Of a DNA stretch of 64,000 nucleotides, positions 25,552 to 34,686 are shown piece after piece. How positions within the stretch are numbered: position 1 is the first letter of the stretch; every line of letters starts with the position of its first letter. This stretch comes from Pseudomonas sp. GL-B-19. GTDB lineage: Bacteria; Pseudomonadota; Gammaproteobacteria; Pseudomonadales; Pseudomonadaceae. The notes beneath the pieces were generated by a model that saw only the letters and a program-made list of their open reading frames with translations, had not been told where the DNA came from and made no database searches. A program made the translations under genes and the position numbers. The stretch spans positions 1 to 64,000 of the forward strand of contig NZ_JAHBDK010000035.1 of the NCBI RefSeq assembly GCF_019956415.1, written 5' to 3'.

Positions 25552-26563
25552 TAACCGAGCCGTTGCCGCCAAACTGTCCAAGGTCGACAAAGCCGCGATT
25601 TTGCTGCTGTCCCTCGGTTCGACCGATGCTGCCCAGGTATTGCGTCACATGGGGCCTAAAGAGGTCCAGCGCGTGGGTGTGGCGATGGCCCAGATGGGCA
25701 ACGTGCACCGCGAGCAAGTCGAGCAGGTCATGAGCGAGTTCGTCGACATCGTCGGCGACCAGACCAGCCTGGGCGTCGGCTCCGACGACTACGTGCGCAA
25801 AATGCTTACCCAGGCCTTGGGCGAAGACAAGGCCAACGGCCTGATCGATCGCATCCTCTTGGGTGGCAACACCAGTGGCCTCGACAGCCTGAAGTGGATG
25901 GAGCCGCGCGCCGTCGCCGACGTGATCCGTTACGAGCATCCACAGATCCAGGCGATCGTGGTGGCGTATCTCGACCCGGATCAGGCCGGCGAAGTACTCG
26001 GAAACTTCGACCACAAGGTCCGACTGGACATCATTCTACGAGTCTCCTCGCTGAACACCGTGCAGCCGGCGGCCCTGAAAGAACTCAACCAGATTCTCGA
26101 GAAGCAGTTCTCCGGCAACTCGAATGCCTCGCGCACCAACCTGGGTGGCATCAAGCGCGCGGCCGACATCATGAACTTCCTCGACAGCTCGATCGAAGGT
26201 CAGCTGATGGACTCGATCCGCGAAGTTGACGAAGACCTGTCCGGTCAGATCGAAGACCTCATGTTTGTGTTCAACAACCTGTCCGATGTCGACGACCGCG
26301 GGATTCAGGCGTTGCTGCGCGAAGTGTCCTCCGACGTGCTGGTGCTGGCCCTCAAGGGGTCGGACGAAGGCGTCAAGGAAAAGATCTTCAAGAACATGTC
26401 CAAACGGGCGGCCGAACTGTTGCGCGACGACCTCGAGGCCAAAGGCCCGGTGCGTGTCAGCGATGTGGAAACCGCGCAGAAAGAAATCCTCACCATTGCC
26501 CGCCGTATGGCCGAAGCCGGAGAAATCGTTCTCGGCGGGAAGGGCGGCGAAGAGATGATTTAA
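25544..26563 (+). CDS. fliG: Flagellar motor switch protein FliG
   Basis: A 339-residue C-ring protein bearing torque. The N-terminal domain binds FliF, the middle domain includes the EHPQ motif (in RYEHPQIQAIV), and the C-terminal domain (about 230-330) carries charged residues that interact with the stator. It overlaps fliF by eight bases and ends seven bases before fliH. The last residues EEMI are typical of Pseudomonas FliG. Confidence 0.97.
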   Translation: MSDNRAVAAKLSKVDKAAILLLSLGSTDAAQVLRHMGPKEVQRVGVAMAQMGNVHREQVEQVMSEFVDIVGDQTSLGVGSDDYVRKMLTQALGEDKANGLIDRILLGGNTSGLDSLKWMEPRAVADVIRYEHPQIQAIVVAYLDPDQAGEVLGNFDHKVRLDIILRVSSLNTVQPAALKELNQILEKQFSGNSNASRTNLGGIKRAADIMNFLDSSIEGQLMDSIREVDEDLSGQIEDLMFVFNNLSDVDDRGIQALLREVSSDVLVLALKGSDEGVKEKIFKNMSKRAAELLRDDLEAKGPVRVSDVETAQKEILTIARRMAEAGEIVLGGKGGEEMI

Positions 26564-26570
26564 GGTCACT

Positions 26571-27371
26571 ATGTCGTCCAAACATGATGAGTCCCAGACC
26601 GACCTGATTCGTGGCAAGCACGTTGCCGCTTTCGACGTCTGGGCGCTGCCCAGTTTCGACCCTTTCGTGCCAGAGCCCGAGCCTGAACCTGAGCCCGAAC
26701 CACCGGAGATGGAAGAAGTGCCGCTGGACGAAGTCCAGCCACTGACCCTCGAAGAACTCGAAGCGATTCGACAGGACGCCTACAACGAAGGCTTCGCCGT
26801 GGGCGAGAAAGAAGGTTTTCACAGCACCACGCTCAAGGTTCGTCAGGAAGCCGAAACGGCACTGGCGCCGAAAATCGCGGGGCTGGAGCAACTGATGGTC
26901 AACCTGTTCGAGCCTATCGCCGAGCAGGACACCCAGATTGAAAAGTCGCTGGTCGACCTCGTGCAGCACATCACCAAACAAGTGATTCAGCGCGAACTGG
27001 CCATCGATTCGACGCAGATTGAACACGTCATGCGTGAAGCGCTCAAGCTCTTGCCTTTAGGCGCGGGCAATGTGCGCTTGTACATCAATCCGCAGGACTT
27101 CGTACAAGTCAAAGCGTTGCGCGAACGCCATGAAGAAACCTGGCGCATCGTCGAAGACGAGTCGCTGTTGCCTGGAGGTTGCCGCGTCGAGACTGAACAC
27201 AGCCGAATTGACGCCACCGTCGAAACCCGCGTTGCCCAAGTCATGGCCAAGCTGCTCGATCAGCTGCACGATCAGGCGTTGCACCCGTCTGCGCCGGATT
27301 TGAGCCTGGAATTGCCGGTCGACGAAACGCCTGCTGTCGAGCCGCAACTGGACGACCCCGATGCGCCTTGA
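26571..27371 (+). CDS. fliH: Flagellar export ATPase regulator FliH
   Basis: A 266-residue stator of the export ATPase. The N-terminal part has an acidic Pro-Glu repeat (about 28-45, PEPEPEPEPEPPEMEEVP), then the segment QDAYNEGFAVGEKEGF and a helical region, and the C-terminal FliH/HrpE domain (about 120-240). It holds FliI inactive and links it to the C-ring. The 3' end overlaps fliI by 11 bases. Confidence 0.94.
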   Translation: MSSKHDESQTDLIRGKHVAAFDVWALPSFDPFVPEPEPEPEPEPPEMEEVPLDEVQPLTLEELEAIRQDAYNEGFAVGEKEGFHSTTLKVRQEAETALAPKIAGLEQLMVNLFEPIAEQDTQIEKSLVDLVQHITKQVIQRELAIDSTQIEHVMREALKLLPLGAGNVRLYINPQDFVQVKALRERHEETWRIVEDESLLPGGCRVETEHSRIDATVETRVAQVMAKLLDQLHDQALHPSAPDLSLELPVDETPAVEPQLDDPDAP

Positions 27372-28719
27372 TCGCACCAGCTTCGCCAAGCGCCTGGGCG
27401 GTTACGCCGAGGCCACGGAGCTTGCCGGCGCGCCGGTTCTGGAAGGCCGCTTGCTGCGCATGGTCGGCCTGACCCTCGAAGCTGAAGGCTTGCGCGCTGC
27501 CATGGGTAGCCGCTGCATAGTCATCAACGACGACAGCTATCACCCGGTGCAGGTCGAAGCCGAGGTCATGGGTTTCTCCGGCAGCAAAGTCTTCCTGATG
27601 CCTGTAGGCAGCGTTGCCGGCATTGCCCCCGGTGCCCGGGTGGTCCCGCTGGCCGATACCGGCCGCTTGCCAATGGGCATGAGCATGCTGGGTCGGGTGC
27701 TCGATGGCGCCGGTCGTGCGCTGGACGGCAAAGGCGGGATGAAAGCCGAAGACTGGGTGTCGATGGACGGTCCCACCATCAACCCGCTCAAGCGTGAACC
27801 GATCAGCGAACCGCTGGATGTGGGTATTCGCACCATCAACGGTTTGTTGACGGTCGGTCGCGGCCAGCGGCTCGGGCTGTTCGCCGGTACCGGTGTCGGT
27901 AAATCGGTGCTGTTGGGCATGATGACTCGCTTCACCGAGGCCGACATTATCGTGGTTGGGCTGATCGGTGAACGGGGTCGCGAAGTCAAGGAATTCATCG
28001 AGCACAGCCTCGGTGAAGAAGGGCTCAAGCGTTCCGTGGTTGTGGCGTCGCCGGCCGACGATGCGCCGCTGATGCGTCTGCGCGCGGCGATGTACTGCAC
28101 GCGCATCGCCGAGTATTTCCGCGACAAGGGCAAGAACGTCCTGTTGCTCATGGATTCCCTGACCCGTTTCGCCCAGGCCCAGCGGGAAATTGCCCTGGCC
28201 ATTGGCGAACCGCCGGCCACCAAGGGGTATCCGCCGTCGGTATTCGCCAAGTTGCCAAAACTGGTGGAGCGCGCCGGTAACGCCGAGAAGGGCGGTGGTT
28301 CGATCACGGCGTTCTATACCGTGTTGTCCGAAGGCGATGATCAGCAGGACCCGATTGCCGATGCCGCGCGTGGCGTGCTCGACGGGCACATCGTGTTGTC
28401 GCGCCGACTGGCTGAAGAGGGTCATTACCCGGCCATCGATATCGAAGCGTCCATCAGCCGGGTCATGCCGTCGGTGGTCAGCCCGGAACACATGACTCGC
28501 GCGCAGATGTTCAAGCAGTACTGGTCTCGCTATCAGCAGAGTCGTGATTTGATCAGTGTCGGTGCTTATGTGCCGGGCGGTGATCGTGAAACCGACACGG
28601 CGATTTCGCTCCAGCCGGCCATGGTCACTTACCTGCGTCAGGGTTTGAACGACAACATCGGCATGGGCGCCAGCGTAAACCATCTCGCTTCCATCTTCGC
28701 TCCGGCAGCGGGCGGCTAA
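27361..28719 (+). CDS. fliI: Flagellum-specific export ATPase FliI
   Basis: A 452-residue F1-beta-like ATPase of the flagellar type III export apparatus. Walker A lies near 174-182 (GTGVGKS); the Walker B aspartate is in NVLLLMDSLTRFAQAQ, and the signature PPATKGYPPSVFAKLP follows. It forms a hexamer at the gate with FliH and FliJ and helps unfold and deliver substrates. Length and order fit the family exactly. It overlaps fliH and precedes fliJ by six bases. Confidence 0.97.
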   Translation: MRLDRTSFAKRLGGYAEATELAGAPVLEGRLLRMVGLTLEAEGLRAAMGSRCIVINDDSYHPVQVEAEVMGFSGSKVFLMPVGSVAGIAPGARVVPLADTGRLPMGMSMLGRVLDGAGRALDGKGGMKAEDWVSMDGPTINPLKREPISEPLDVGIRTINGLLTVGRGQRLGLFAGTGVGKSVLLGMMTRFTEADIIVVGLIGERGREVKEFIEHSLGEEGLKRSVVVASPADDAPLMRLRAAMYCTRIAEYFRDKGKNVLLLMDSLTRFAQAQREIALAIGEPPATKGYPPSVFAKLPKLVERAGNAEKGGGSITAFYTVLSEGDDQQDPIADAARGVLDGHIVLSRRLAEEGHYPAIDIEASISRVMPSVVSPEHMTRAQMFKQYWSRYQQSRDLISVGAYVPGGDRETDTAISLQPAMVTYLRQGLNDNIGMGASVNHLASIFAPAAGG

Positions 28720-28725
28720 CCGACC

Positions 28726-29175
28726 ATGGCCGTGAGTCGAGCCGCGCGCCTGGCGCCGGTGGTGGACATGGCCGAAAAGGCCGAGAAAACCGCCGTCCTG
28801 CGCCTCGGGCATTTTCAGGGCCAGGTGCGCGTGGCAGAAAGCAAGCTCGCCGACCTTGAAGCCTTCCGCCTCGAATACCAGGAACAATGGATCGTGCGCG
28901 GCAGCAGTGGCGTTTCCGGCCAGTGGCTGCTGGGGTATCAGGGCTTTCTGGCGCAACTGGGCACCGCCATCGATCAGCAGCGCCAAAGCCTGAACTGGCA
29001 CCAGAACAACCTGAGCAAGGCGCGCGACACCTGGCAGCAGGCATTCGCGCGTGTCGAAGGCTTGCGAAAACTTGTACAGCGTTACAGAGATGAGGCGCAG
29101 CAGTTGGAGGACAAGCGCGAGCAGAAATTGCTGGATGAGTTGTCGCAGCGCTTGCCCAGGCATGATCCGTATTGA
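28726..29175 (+). CDS. fliJ: Flagellar export protein FliJ
   Basis: A 149-residue, almost wholly helical coiled-coil protein, the central stalk of the export ATPase and escort for empty chaperones. It lies six bases after fliI, the standard place. Sequence conservation in the family is low; helical character, the many Gln/Arg/Glu residues and context support the call. The hsbA gene follows after 18 bases, so the switch genes may be co-transcribed with fliE-J. Confidence 0.92.
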   Translation: MAVSRAARLAPVVDMAEKAEKTAVLRLGHFQGQVRVAESKLADLEAFRLEYQEQWIVRGSSGVSGQWLLGYQGFLAQLGTAIDQQRQSLNWHQNNLSKARDTWQQAFARVEGLRKLVQRYRDEAQQLEDKREQKLLDELSQRLPRHDPY

Positions 29176-29193
29176 ACAATCGGAAGCGGTTAA

Positions 29194-29493
29194 ATGACAG
29201 TCCATAAAGAAGTCTCCCAGGATGGGAAAAAGCTGACGATTTCGATCAAGGGACGATTCGATTTCACCAAGCATCGGGAGTTTCGTGAGTCTTACGAAGA
29301 TAAGGCGCTCTCGGCGGTCGTCGTCGACTTGAAAGAAGCGACCTACCTCGATAGCTCGGCGCTGGGCATGTTGCTCCTGCTGCGGGATCACGCCGGTGGC
29401 GACGATTCCGATATTCGCGTGGTCAACTGCAGTTCGGACGTGAGGAAGATCCTCGCCATCTCCAATTTCGACAAACTGTTCGGCATCAGTTGA
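29194..29493 (+). CDS. hsbA: STAS-domain anti-sigma factor antagonist HsbA
   Basis: A 99-residue STAS protein. The phosphorylatable serine lies in YLDSSALGML (S54/S55), as in SpoIIAA-type antagonists. In P. aeruginosa HsbA is controlled by HsbR and binds the anti-sigma factor FlgM or a diguanylate cyclase, choosing between swimming/swarming and biofilm. Here the gene opens the hsbA-hsbR-hptB set placed between fliJ and fliK. FlgM is not encoded in this window. The assignment by order and domains is strong; partners are inferred from the relative. Confidence 0.9.
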   Translation: MTVHKEVSQDGKKLTISIKGRFDFTKHREFRESYEDKALSAVVVDLKEATYLDSSALGMLLLLRDHAGGDDSDIRVVNCSSDVRKILAISNFDKLFGIS

Positions 29494-29498
29494 CTGCC

Positions 29499-31202
29499 AT
29501 GCAGTCACTCGAACCCCTGACGATCCTCATCGCCGAAGACAGCGCGGCCGATCGCATGCTGCTGTCTCACATCGTCCGCCGCCAAGGTCATGACGTGTTG
29601 ACGGCCGCCAACGGTGCGGAGGCGGTCGACGCATTTCGTGAGCAGCGACCGCACCTGGTGTTGATGGACGCCATGATGCCGGTGATGGACGGTTTCGAGG
29701 CCGCGCGGCAGATCAAGTTGCTGGCCGGGGAAACCCTGGTGCCGATCATCTTCCTGACCTCGCTCAGCGAAAGCGAAGCCCTGGCCCGATGCCTGGAGGC
29801 TGGCGGCGATGACTTTCTGGCAAAGCCGTACAACCCGGTCATTCTGGCGGCCAAGATCAAGGCGATGGATCGCTTGCGCCGCTTGCAGGCCACCGTGCTG
29901 CAGCAGCGTGACCAGATCGCCAAACATCACGAGTATTTGCTCAATGAACAGCGGGTGGCCAAGGCGGTATTCGACAAGGTCGCACATTCCGGCTGTCTGA
30001 GTGCGCCGAACATCCGCTACCTGCAATCGCCTTACGCGCTGTTCAATGGTGATCTGCTGTTGGCCGCCTTCACCCCGGCCGGTGATATGCATGTGCTGTT
30101 GGGGGACTTCACCGGCCATGGTTTACCAGCGGCCGTGGGCGCCATGCCACTGGCCGAAGTCTTCTACGGCATGACGGCCAAGGGCTACGGCTTGCCTGAA
30201 ACCCTGCGTGAGATGAACGCCAAGCTCAAACGCATCCTGCCGGTGGACATGTTCTGCTGCGCCACCTTGCTGTGTTTGAGCTTTCAACGACGCTCGGTGG
30301 AGGTCTGGAATGGCGGAATGCCGGACGGCTATTTGCATACTATCGCCACGGGGGAGCGCAAGCCGCTGACAGCGCGTCACCTGCCACTGGGCGTGCTGAG
30401 CCCGCAAACCTTCGATGACCGCACCGAAGTGTTCCCGATGGCTGTCGGGGATCGAGTGTTCCTGCTGTCCGACGGGGTCATCGACACGTGTGATGGCGAT
30501 GAACAATTGTTTGGCGTGGAGCGGTTGCGGCAGGTGTTTGCGGCCAATCGTCAGCCTGACACGCTGTTCGAGGAAATCGAACAGGCCCTGCGGGATTTTG
30601 GTGGCGAAGCCCGCGATGACGTGAGCATGGTCGAGGTCAGTCTGCTGGAGGCGGCGCTACTGACCCCGCCTGCGCTGGTGTACTCCGACAGCGGCCAGTC
30701 CTGTCCACTGGACTGGTCGGCAAGTTTTGAGTTCCGCGCCGCTACCCTCAAGCGTTTCAATCCGTTGCCCTACCTGTTGCAGTTGCTGCTTGAGGTTCAC
30801 GGGTTGCGGGCTCAAAGCGGCGCGCTCTACAGTGTGCTCGCCGAGTTGTATTCCAATGCACTGGAGCACGGCGTGCTGGGTCTGGATTCAAGCCTCAAGA
30901 GCGATGCATCGGGCTTTGCACGCTATTATCTTCAGCGCAACGAGCGGCTGGATGCATTGCAGGACGGTTATGTGCGGGTGCATTTGCAGGTCACGCCAGA
31001 AGGCAAGGGCGGTTGCCTGACTGTTCGGGTTGAAGACAGTGGCAATGGTTTTGACGTGGCGCGGGTGCTGGAGCGGTCGCTTGATAGTGTCCGTCTCTCG
31101 GGCCGTGGCGTCAGCCTTGTCCGCCAGTTGGGCCGTAATGCGAGCTGGTCTGACGAGGGGCGCAGTGCGTGCGTGGAGTTTTTCTGGGACGCTCTGGCAT
31201 AA
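29499..31202 (+). CDS. hsbR: Response regulator HsbR: receiver, PP2C phosphatase and kinase-like domains
   Basis: A 567-residue regulator. The receiver domain (about 5-120) has the phospho-acceptor Asp in HLVLMDAMMPVMDG; a SpoIIE/PP2C phosphatase domain follows (about 165-370, with GDFTGHGLPAAVGA and SDGVIDTCDG metal-binding segments); the C-terminal HATPase domain (about 425-560) resembles anti-sigma serine kinases (ELYSNALEHG). It can thus both dephosphorylate and phosphorylate HsbA, depending on HptB input. I chose ATG 29499; a TTG at 29490 overlapping the hsbA stop would add three residues. Confidence 0.92.
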   Translation: MQSLEPLTILIAEDSAADRMLLSHIVRRQGHDVLTAANGAEAVDAFREQRPHLVLMDAMMPVMDGFEAARQIKLLAGETLVPIIFLTSLSESEALARCLEAGGDDFLAKPYNPVILAAKIKAMDRLRRLQATVLQQRDQIAKHHEYLLNEQRVAKAVFDKVAHSGCLSAPNIRYLQSPYALFNGDLLLAAFTPAGDMHVLLGDFTGHGLPAAVGAMPLAEVFYGMTAKGYGLPETLREMNAKLKRILPVDMFCCATLLCLSFQRRSVEVWNGGMPDGYLHTIATGERKPLTARHLPLGVLSPQTFDDRTEVFPMAVGDRVFLLSDGVIDTCDGDEQLFGVERLRQVFAANRQPDTLFEEIEQALRDFGGEARDDVSMVEVSLLEAALLTPPALVYSDSGQSCPLDWSASFEFRAATLKRFNPLPYLLQLLLEVHGLRAQSGALYSVLAELYSNALEHGVLGLDSSLKSDASGFARYYLQRNERLDALQDGYVRVHLQVTPEGKGGCLTVRVEDSGNGFDVARVLERSLDSVRLSGRGVSLVRQLGRNASWSDEGRSACVEFFWDALA

Positions 31203-31232
31203 TTCACGGATTCTTGATCAAGGAGTGAACAA

Positions 31233-31580
31233 GTGGCTGACACACATCTGGACTGTGACGTGCTGAGCGCGTTGCAGGAAATTATGGGAGACGGGTATCC
31301 AGAATTGCTCGATACCTTTCTCGCCGATTCCGAAGAGCGCTTGAGTCTGCTGCGGCAGGCTGACGATGCCGAACGGTTAGGCGCCACTGCGCACAGTTTC
31401 AAGGGCAGCAGCAGCAACATGGGCGCCGTTCGCCTGGCTGCGCTGTGCCATGAGCTGGAGCAGCATGCCAAGCAAAAAAATTTGGCGGAGATTGAAAAAC
31501 TGGTTCAAAGCATCGACGGCGAATTCGCCATCATCCGGCCGCTTTATGAGGCTGAAAGGCAGCGATCTCTGTCCGGTTAA
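31233..31580 (+). CDS. hptB: Histidine phosphotransfer protein HptB
   Basis: A 115-residue single Hpt-domain protein with the phosphorylated His54 in AHSFKGSSSNMGA. It starts at GTG 31233 with AAGGAG at good spacing. In P. aeruginosa HptB receives phosphate from several hybrid kinases and passes it to HsbR, influencing RsmY and flagellar output. Placement directly after hsbR and before the fliK promoter suggests the same role. Confidence 0.9.
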   Translation: MADTHLDCDVLSALQEIMGDGYPELLDTFLADSEERLSLLRQADDAERLGATAHSFKGSSSNMGAVRLAALCHELEQHAKQKNLAEIEKLVQSIDGEFAIIRPLYEAERQRSLSG

Positions 31581-31619
31581 TCCGACCATTCGATGCTTTT
31601 AACGCCGCTTTGGTCATGA

Positions 31620-31634
31620 TGGCCCGACCCTTGC
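31620..31634 (+). promoter_or_regulatory. Sigma-54 promoter of fliK
   Basis: TGGCCCGACCCTTGC: GG (31621-31622) and GC (31633-31634) are 10 nt apart with a good TTGC. It lies about 50 nt before the fliK start, after hptB. Confidence 0.82.
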
Positions 31635-31684
31635 AGTCAACTCACTCAACTGTACCTACGATCCAGTGCAGCGGAGACCGTTTC

Positions 31685-32974
31685 ATGCCCGTTACCCCAA
31701 ATTCCCTTCTTCAGGCCAGCCCAGCGGCCAAGACACTCGCCGTTTCCGCCAATACCCCGGCGGCGGCTGCTGAGCCCGGGGACAAGGCGTCCAGCTTCGC
31801 TAAGGTTTATGCCAATCAGGCTCAGGACAAGCCTGCTGCGGGCGCGAATAAATCCGCCACGCCGGCAACTGACACCGCTGCACAAGGCACCGCAAAATCC
31901 GACGTCAGCAACGACAACGCTGCCGCCCCGGAACCTGCGGTTGCCGATAGCGGCAACTCCTTGCCCGCCGAAAAATCGGCGTCGGCCGAGGATGCCAGAG
32001 ATCTCGCGCCGGATACCATTGAGGCGCCGGTGGTCGACACCACCCCAATGGATCCGTCCCTTGCCCCGGCCTTGATGGCGGCAGTGCAACCGCAGGTCGC
32101 GGCGCCTGTAGCTGCCGTTTCGGTGCCAGCCACTGCAACCACCGACAGCGACTTCGATCCTGAAGCCGATCCGCTTGATGCACTGCCGGCAGTGCGTTTG
32201 GCCATGGAGCAAAGTGGTCACGTTTCCGCTTCCAGCCAGGCCCAGCCCAAACCATCTGCGACCCAGGCCCAGGCTGACAGCGAACCGACCTCGGTGCAGA
32301 GCTTTGCTGCCGGCATGGTGAACATGCTCGACGTACAAACCGACAAGGACAGCACCCGTCAAGGCGGCGAGAACGCGTTCAGCGGTCTCATCGATGACGG
32401 CCTGAAAGACCTGAAATCCGCCAGCAGTGATACCCGTGTCGATGACTTCGCCAACCGTCTGGCGGCATTGACTCAAGCGGCCACACCTAAAACGGCCAAC
32501 GCGTTGCCGGTGAATCAGCCAATCGCCATGCATCAGAGTGGCTGGACCGAAGAAGTGGTCAACCGCGTCATGTACCTCTCCAGCGCCAACCTCAAGGCGG
32601 CCGATATTCAGTTGCAACCGGCCGAACTGGGTCGCCTCGACATTCGGGTGAACATGGTTCCGGACCAGCAGACCCAGGTCACCTTCATGAGCGCCCATCC
32701 AGGCGTACGCGAGGCGCTGGACAGCCAAATGCATCGACTGCGTGACATGTTCACGCAACAGGGCATGGGGCAGGTCGACGTCAACGTGTCTGATCAGTCG
32801 CGTGGCTGGCAAGGCCAGGGGCAAGATCAGGCCCAGCAGGGGCCGGGTGGTCGCACCAGCGCCAGCGGTGGTCGCGTCGACTCGATGGATGAAGACCTCG
32901 CGATCTCTGTTACTGAAACAGACGTCGACACCACCCAAGTGATCGGCTCCAGCGCGGTCGACTACTACGCCTGA
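31685..32974 (+). CDS. fliK: Flagellar hook-length control protein FliK
   Basis: A 429-residue secreted ruler. The long N-terminal part (about 1-280) is rich in Ala, Pro, Asp and Ser and likely extended; the C-terminal substrate-switch domain (about 280-385) has the conserved segments LQPAELGRLDIRVNM and FMSAHPGVREAL. It stops hook growth and switches FlhB specificity. ATG 31685 has GGAGA upstream; the 25 codons before it overlap the promoter. A second FliK-like gene is at 55253-56827. Confidence 0.94.
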   Translation: MPVTPNSLLQASPAAKTLAVSANTPAAAAEPGDKASSFAKVYANQAQDKPAAGANKSATPATDTAAQGTAKSDVSNDNAAAPEPAVADSGNSLPAEKSASAEDARDLAPDTIEAPVVDTTPMDPSLAPALMAAVQPQVAAPVAAVSVPATATTDSDFDPEADPLDALPAVRLAMEQSGHVSASSQAQPKPSATQAQADSEPTSVQSFAAGMVNMLDVQTDKDSTRQGGENAFSGLIDDGLKDLKSASSDTRVDDFANRLAALTQAATPKTANALPVNQPIAMHQSGWTEEVVNRVMYLSSANLKAADIQLQPAELGRLDIRVNMVPDQQTQVTFMSAHPGVREALDSQMHRLRDMFTQQGMGQVDVNVSDQSRGWQGQGQDQAQQGPGGRTSASGGRVDSMDEDLAISVTETDVDTTQVIGSSAVDYYA

Positions 32975-32991
32975 TCCAGTGCAACACCCCT

Positions 32992-33029
32992 TGTAGGAGT
33001 GAGACCGGCAAGCCGGTCTCACTCCTACA
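32992..33029. repeat. REP-like hairpin between fliK and fliL
   Basis: TGTAGGAGTGAGACCGGC pairs perfectly with its complement across a 2-nt loop (18-bp arms). It has the GTAGGAG core also seen at 23216. It may end the fliK transcript ahead of the fliL promoter. Confidence 0.85.
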
Positions 33030-33079
33030 TTTGTTTTGTGTGTCCCTGAAATCCCCACCCAGCGCCCTCCCGACACTTC

Positions 33080-33094
33080 TGGCATAACACTTGC
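33080..33094 (+). promoter_or_regulatory. Sigma-54 promoter of the fliL operon
   Basis: TGGCATAACACTTGC: GG (33081-33082) and GC (33093-33094) are 10 nt apart, with TGGCA and TTGC elements. It lies about 50 nt before fliL and should drive fliLMNOPQR-flhB. Confidence 0.88.
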
Positions 33095-33145
33095 TCTTGC
33101 CTTGCCGTGCGACTGTGAAAACCCGAATAGTGACGGATTATTGGC

Positions 33146-33643
33146 ATGGCGAAGAGCGACGCAGCAGTAAAAGCCCCCGCAACCAAAGGCAAGATCAAGC
33201 TGATCATTTTGATCGTGGTGGCCTTGCTGCTGGCGATCGGCATGTCCGTGGGGGCGACCTGGTTCTTCATGCACAGCGCCCAGAGCAAGCCTGCCGCGGT
33301 GGAAACCGCAGTGGTCGGCAAGCAGCCAGCAATTTTTGAGCCCTTGGCGCCGGCCTTCGTGGCCAACTTCAACCAGAATGGCCGTCAGCGCTACATGCAG
33401 GTGAGCATCACCATGCAGGGTCGCAATCAGGCCGATCTGGAAGCGCTCAAAGTGCACATGCCGGTGATCCGCAACAACCTGGTCATGCTGTTCTCCGGTC
33501 AGGATTTCACCACCCTGGCCACGCCGATTGGCCAGGAAATGTTGCGTCAGAAGGCCACGGCCAGCGTGCAGGAAGTGGCGCAGAAAGAGCTCGGCAAAGT
33601 GGTGATCGAACAGTTGCTTTTCACTAATTTCGTACTGCAGTAG
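33146..33643 (+). CDS. fliL: Flagellar basal-body-associated protein FliL
   Basis: A 165-residue inner-membrane protein with a short lysine-rich cytoplasmic N terminus, one transmembrane segment (about 18-40) and a periplasmic FliL domain. It surrounds the stator and supports torque under load. It is first in the fliLMNOPQR-flhB operon. The ATG at 33146 precedes a typical N terminus. Confidence 0.94.
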   Translation: MAKSDAAVKAPATKGKIKLIILIVVALLLAIGMSVGATWFFMHSAQSKPAAVETAVVGKQPAIFEPLAPAFVANFNQNGRQRYMQVSITMQGRNQADLEALKVHMPVIRNNLVMLFSGQDFTTLATPIGQEMLRQKATASVQEVAQKELGKVVIEQLLFTNFVLQ

Positions 33644-33652
33644 GAACACGAC

Positions 33653-34621
33653 ATGGCCGTGCAGGACCTGCTGTCCCAGGATGAGATCGATGCGCTGTTG
33701 CATGGCGTCGACGATGGTCTGGTACAGACCGATGACGCTGCTGAACCCGGCAGCGTCAAAAGCTACGACCTGACCAGCCAGGATCGCATCGTTCGCGGAC
33801 GCATGCCGACCCTGGAGATGATCAACGAGCGCTTCGCCCGTTACACCCGCATCAGCATGTTCAACATGCTGCGCCGCTCGGCGGACGTTGCCGTCGGTGG
33901 TGTGCAGGTGATGAAGTTTGGCGAATACGTGCACTCGCTGTACGTACCGACCAGCCTCAACCTGGTCAAGATCAAGCCGTTGCGCGGTACCGCACTGTTC
34001 ATCCTCGACGCCAAACTGGTGTTCAAACTGGTGGACAACTTTTTCGGCGGCGATGGCCGTCACGCCAAGATCGAGGGGCGTGAATTCACCCCGACCGAAC
34101 TGCGCGTGGTGCGCATGGTGCTGGAGCAGGCCTTCGTCGATTTGAAGGAAGCCTGGCAGGCAATCATGGAAGTGAACTTCGAGTACATCAATTCGGAAGT
34201 CAACCCGGCCATGGCCAACATCGTTGGCCCGAGCGAAGCGGTGGTGGTGTCCACGTTCCACATCGAACTCGATGGCGGTGGCGGCGACCTGCACGTGACC
34301 ATGCCGTACTCGATGATCGAGCCCGTGCGCGAAATGCTCGACGCCGGTTTCCAGTCGGACCTCGACGATCAGGACGAACGCTGGGTCAATGCCCTGCGTC
34401 AGGACGTGCTGGATGTCGACGTGCCGATCGGTGCCACGGTTGCCCGTCGCCAGTTGCGCTTGCGCGACATCCTGCACATGCAGCCGGGGGACATTATCCC
34501 GGTCGAGATGCCGGAAGAAATGATCATGCGCGCCAACGGCGTGCCTGCCTTCAAGGTCAAGATGGGCTCGCACAAAGGCAACCTCGCGTTGCAAGTGATC
34601 GAGCCGATCGAGCGCCAATGA
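33653..34621 (+). CDS. fliM: Flagellar motor switch protein FliM
   Basis: A 322-residue C-ring protein. The N-terminal segment LLSQDEIDALLHGV is the CheY-P docking peptide; the middle CheC-like domain binds FliG and the C-terminal SpoA domain joins FliN. Phospho-CheY binding here reverses rotation; CheY and CheZ are encoded at 45 kb. It starts nine bases after fliL. Confidence 0.97.
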   Translation: MAVQDLLSQDEIDALLHGVDDGLVQTDDAAEPGSVKSYDLTSQDRIVRGRMPTLEMINERFARYTRISMFNMLRRSADVAVGGVQVMKFGEYVHSLYVPTSLNLVKIKPLRGTALFILDAKLVFKLVDNFFGGDGRHAKIEGREFTPTELRVVRMVLEQAFVDLKEAWQAIMEVNFEYINSEVNPAMANIVGPSEAVVVSTFHIELDGGGGDLHVTMPYSMIEPVREMLDAGFQSDLDDQDERWVNALRQDVLDVDVPIGATVARRQLRLRDILHMQPGDIIPVEMPEEMIMRANGVPAFKVKMGSHKGNLALQVIEPIERQ

Positions 34622-34686
34622 CCGGCGCTCAACCTCCTTTGTTTCAACAGACTGCTACTCACTGAATTTTTGCCCGCCGAGGACAA

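Noticed and set aside
27241..29508. A 755-codon minus-strand frame opposite fliI-fliJ-hsbA
   Set aside because: Same reason: the sense genes are unambiguous and the antisense product is His/Gln/Arg-rich without a domain.
31646..34618. A 990-codon open frame on the minus strand opposite fliK-fliL-fliM
   Set aside because: It crosses three well-supported genes and their promoter and REP hairpin, its translation is His/Arg/Gly-rich in the way antisense of high-GC genes is, and no domain is visible.
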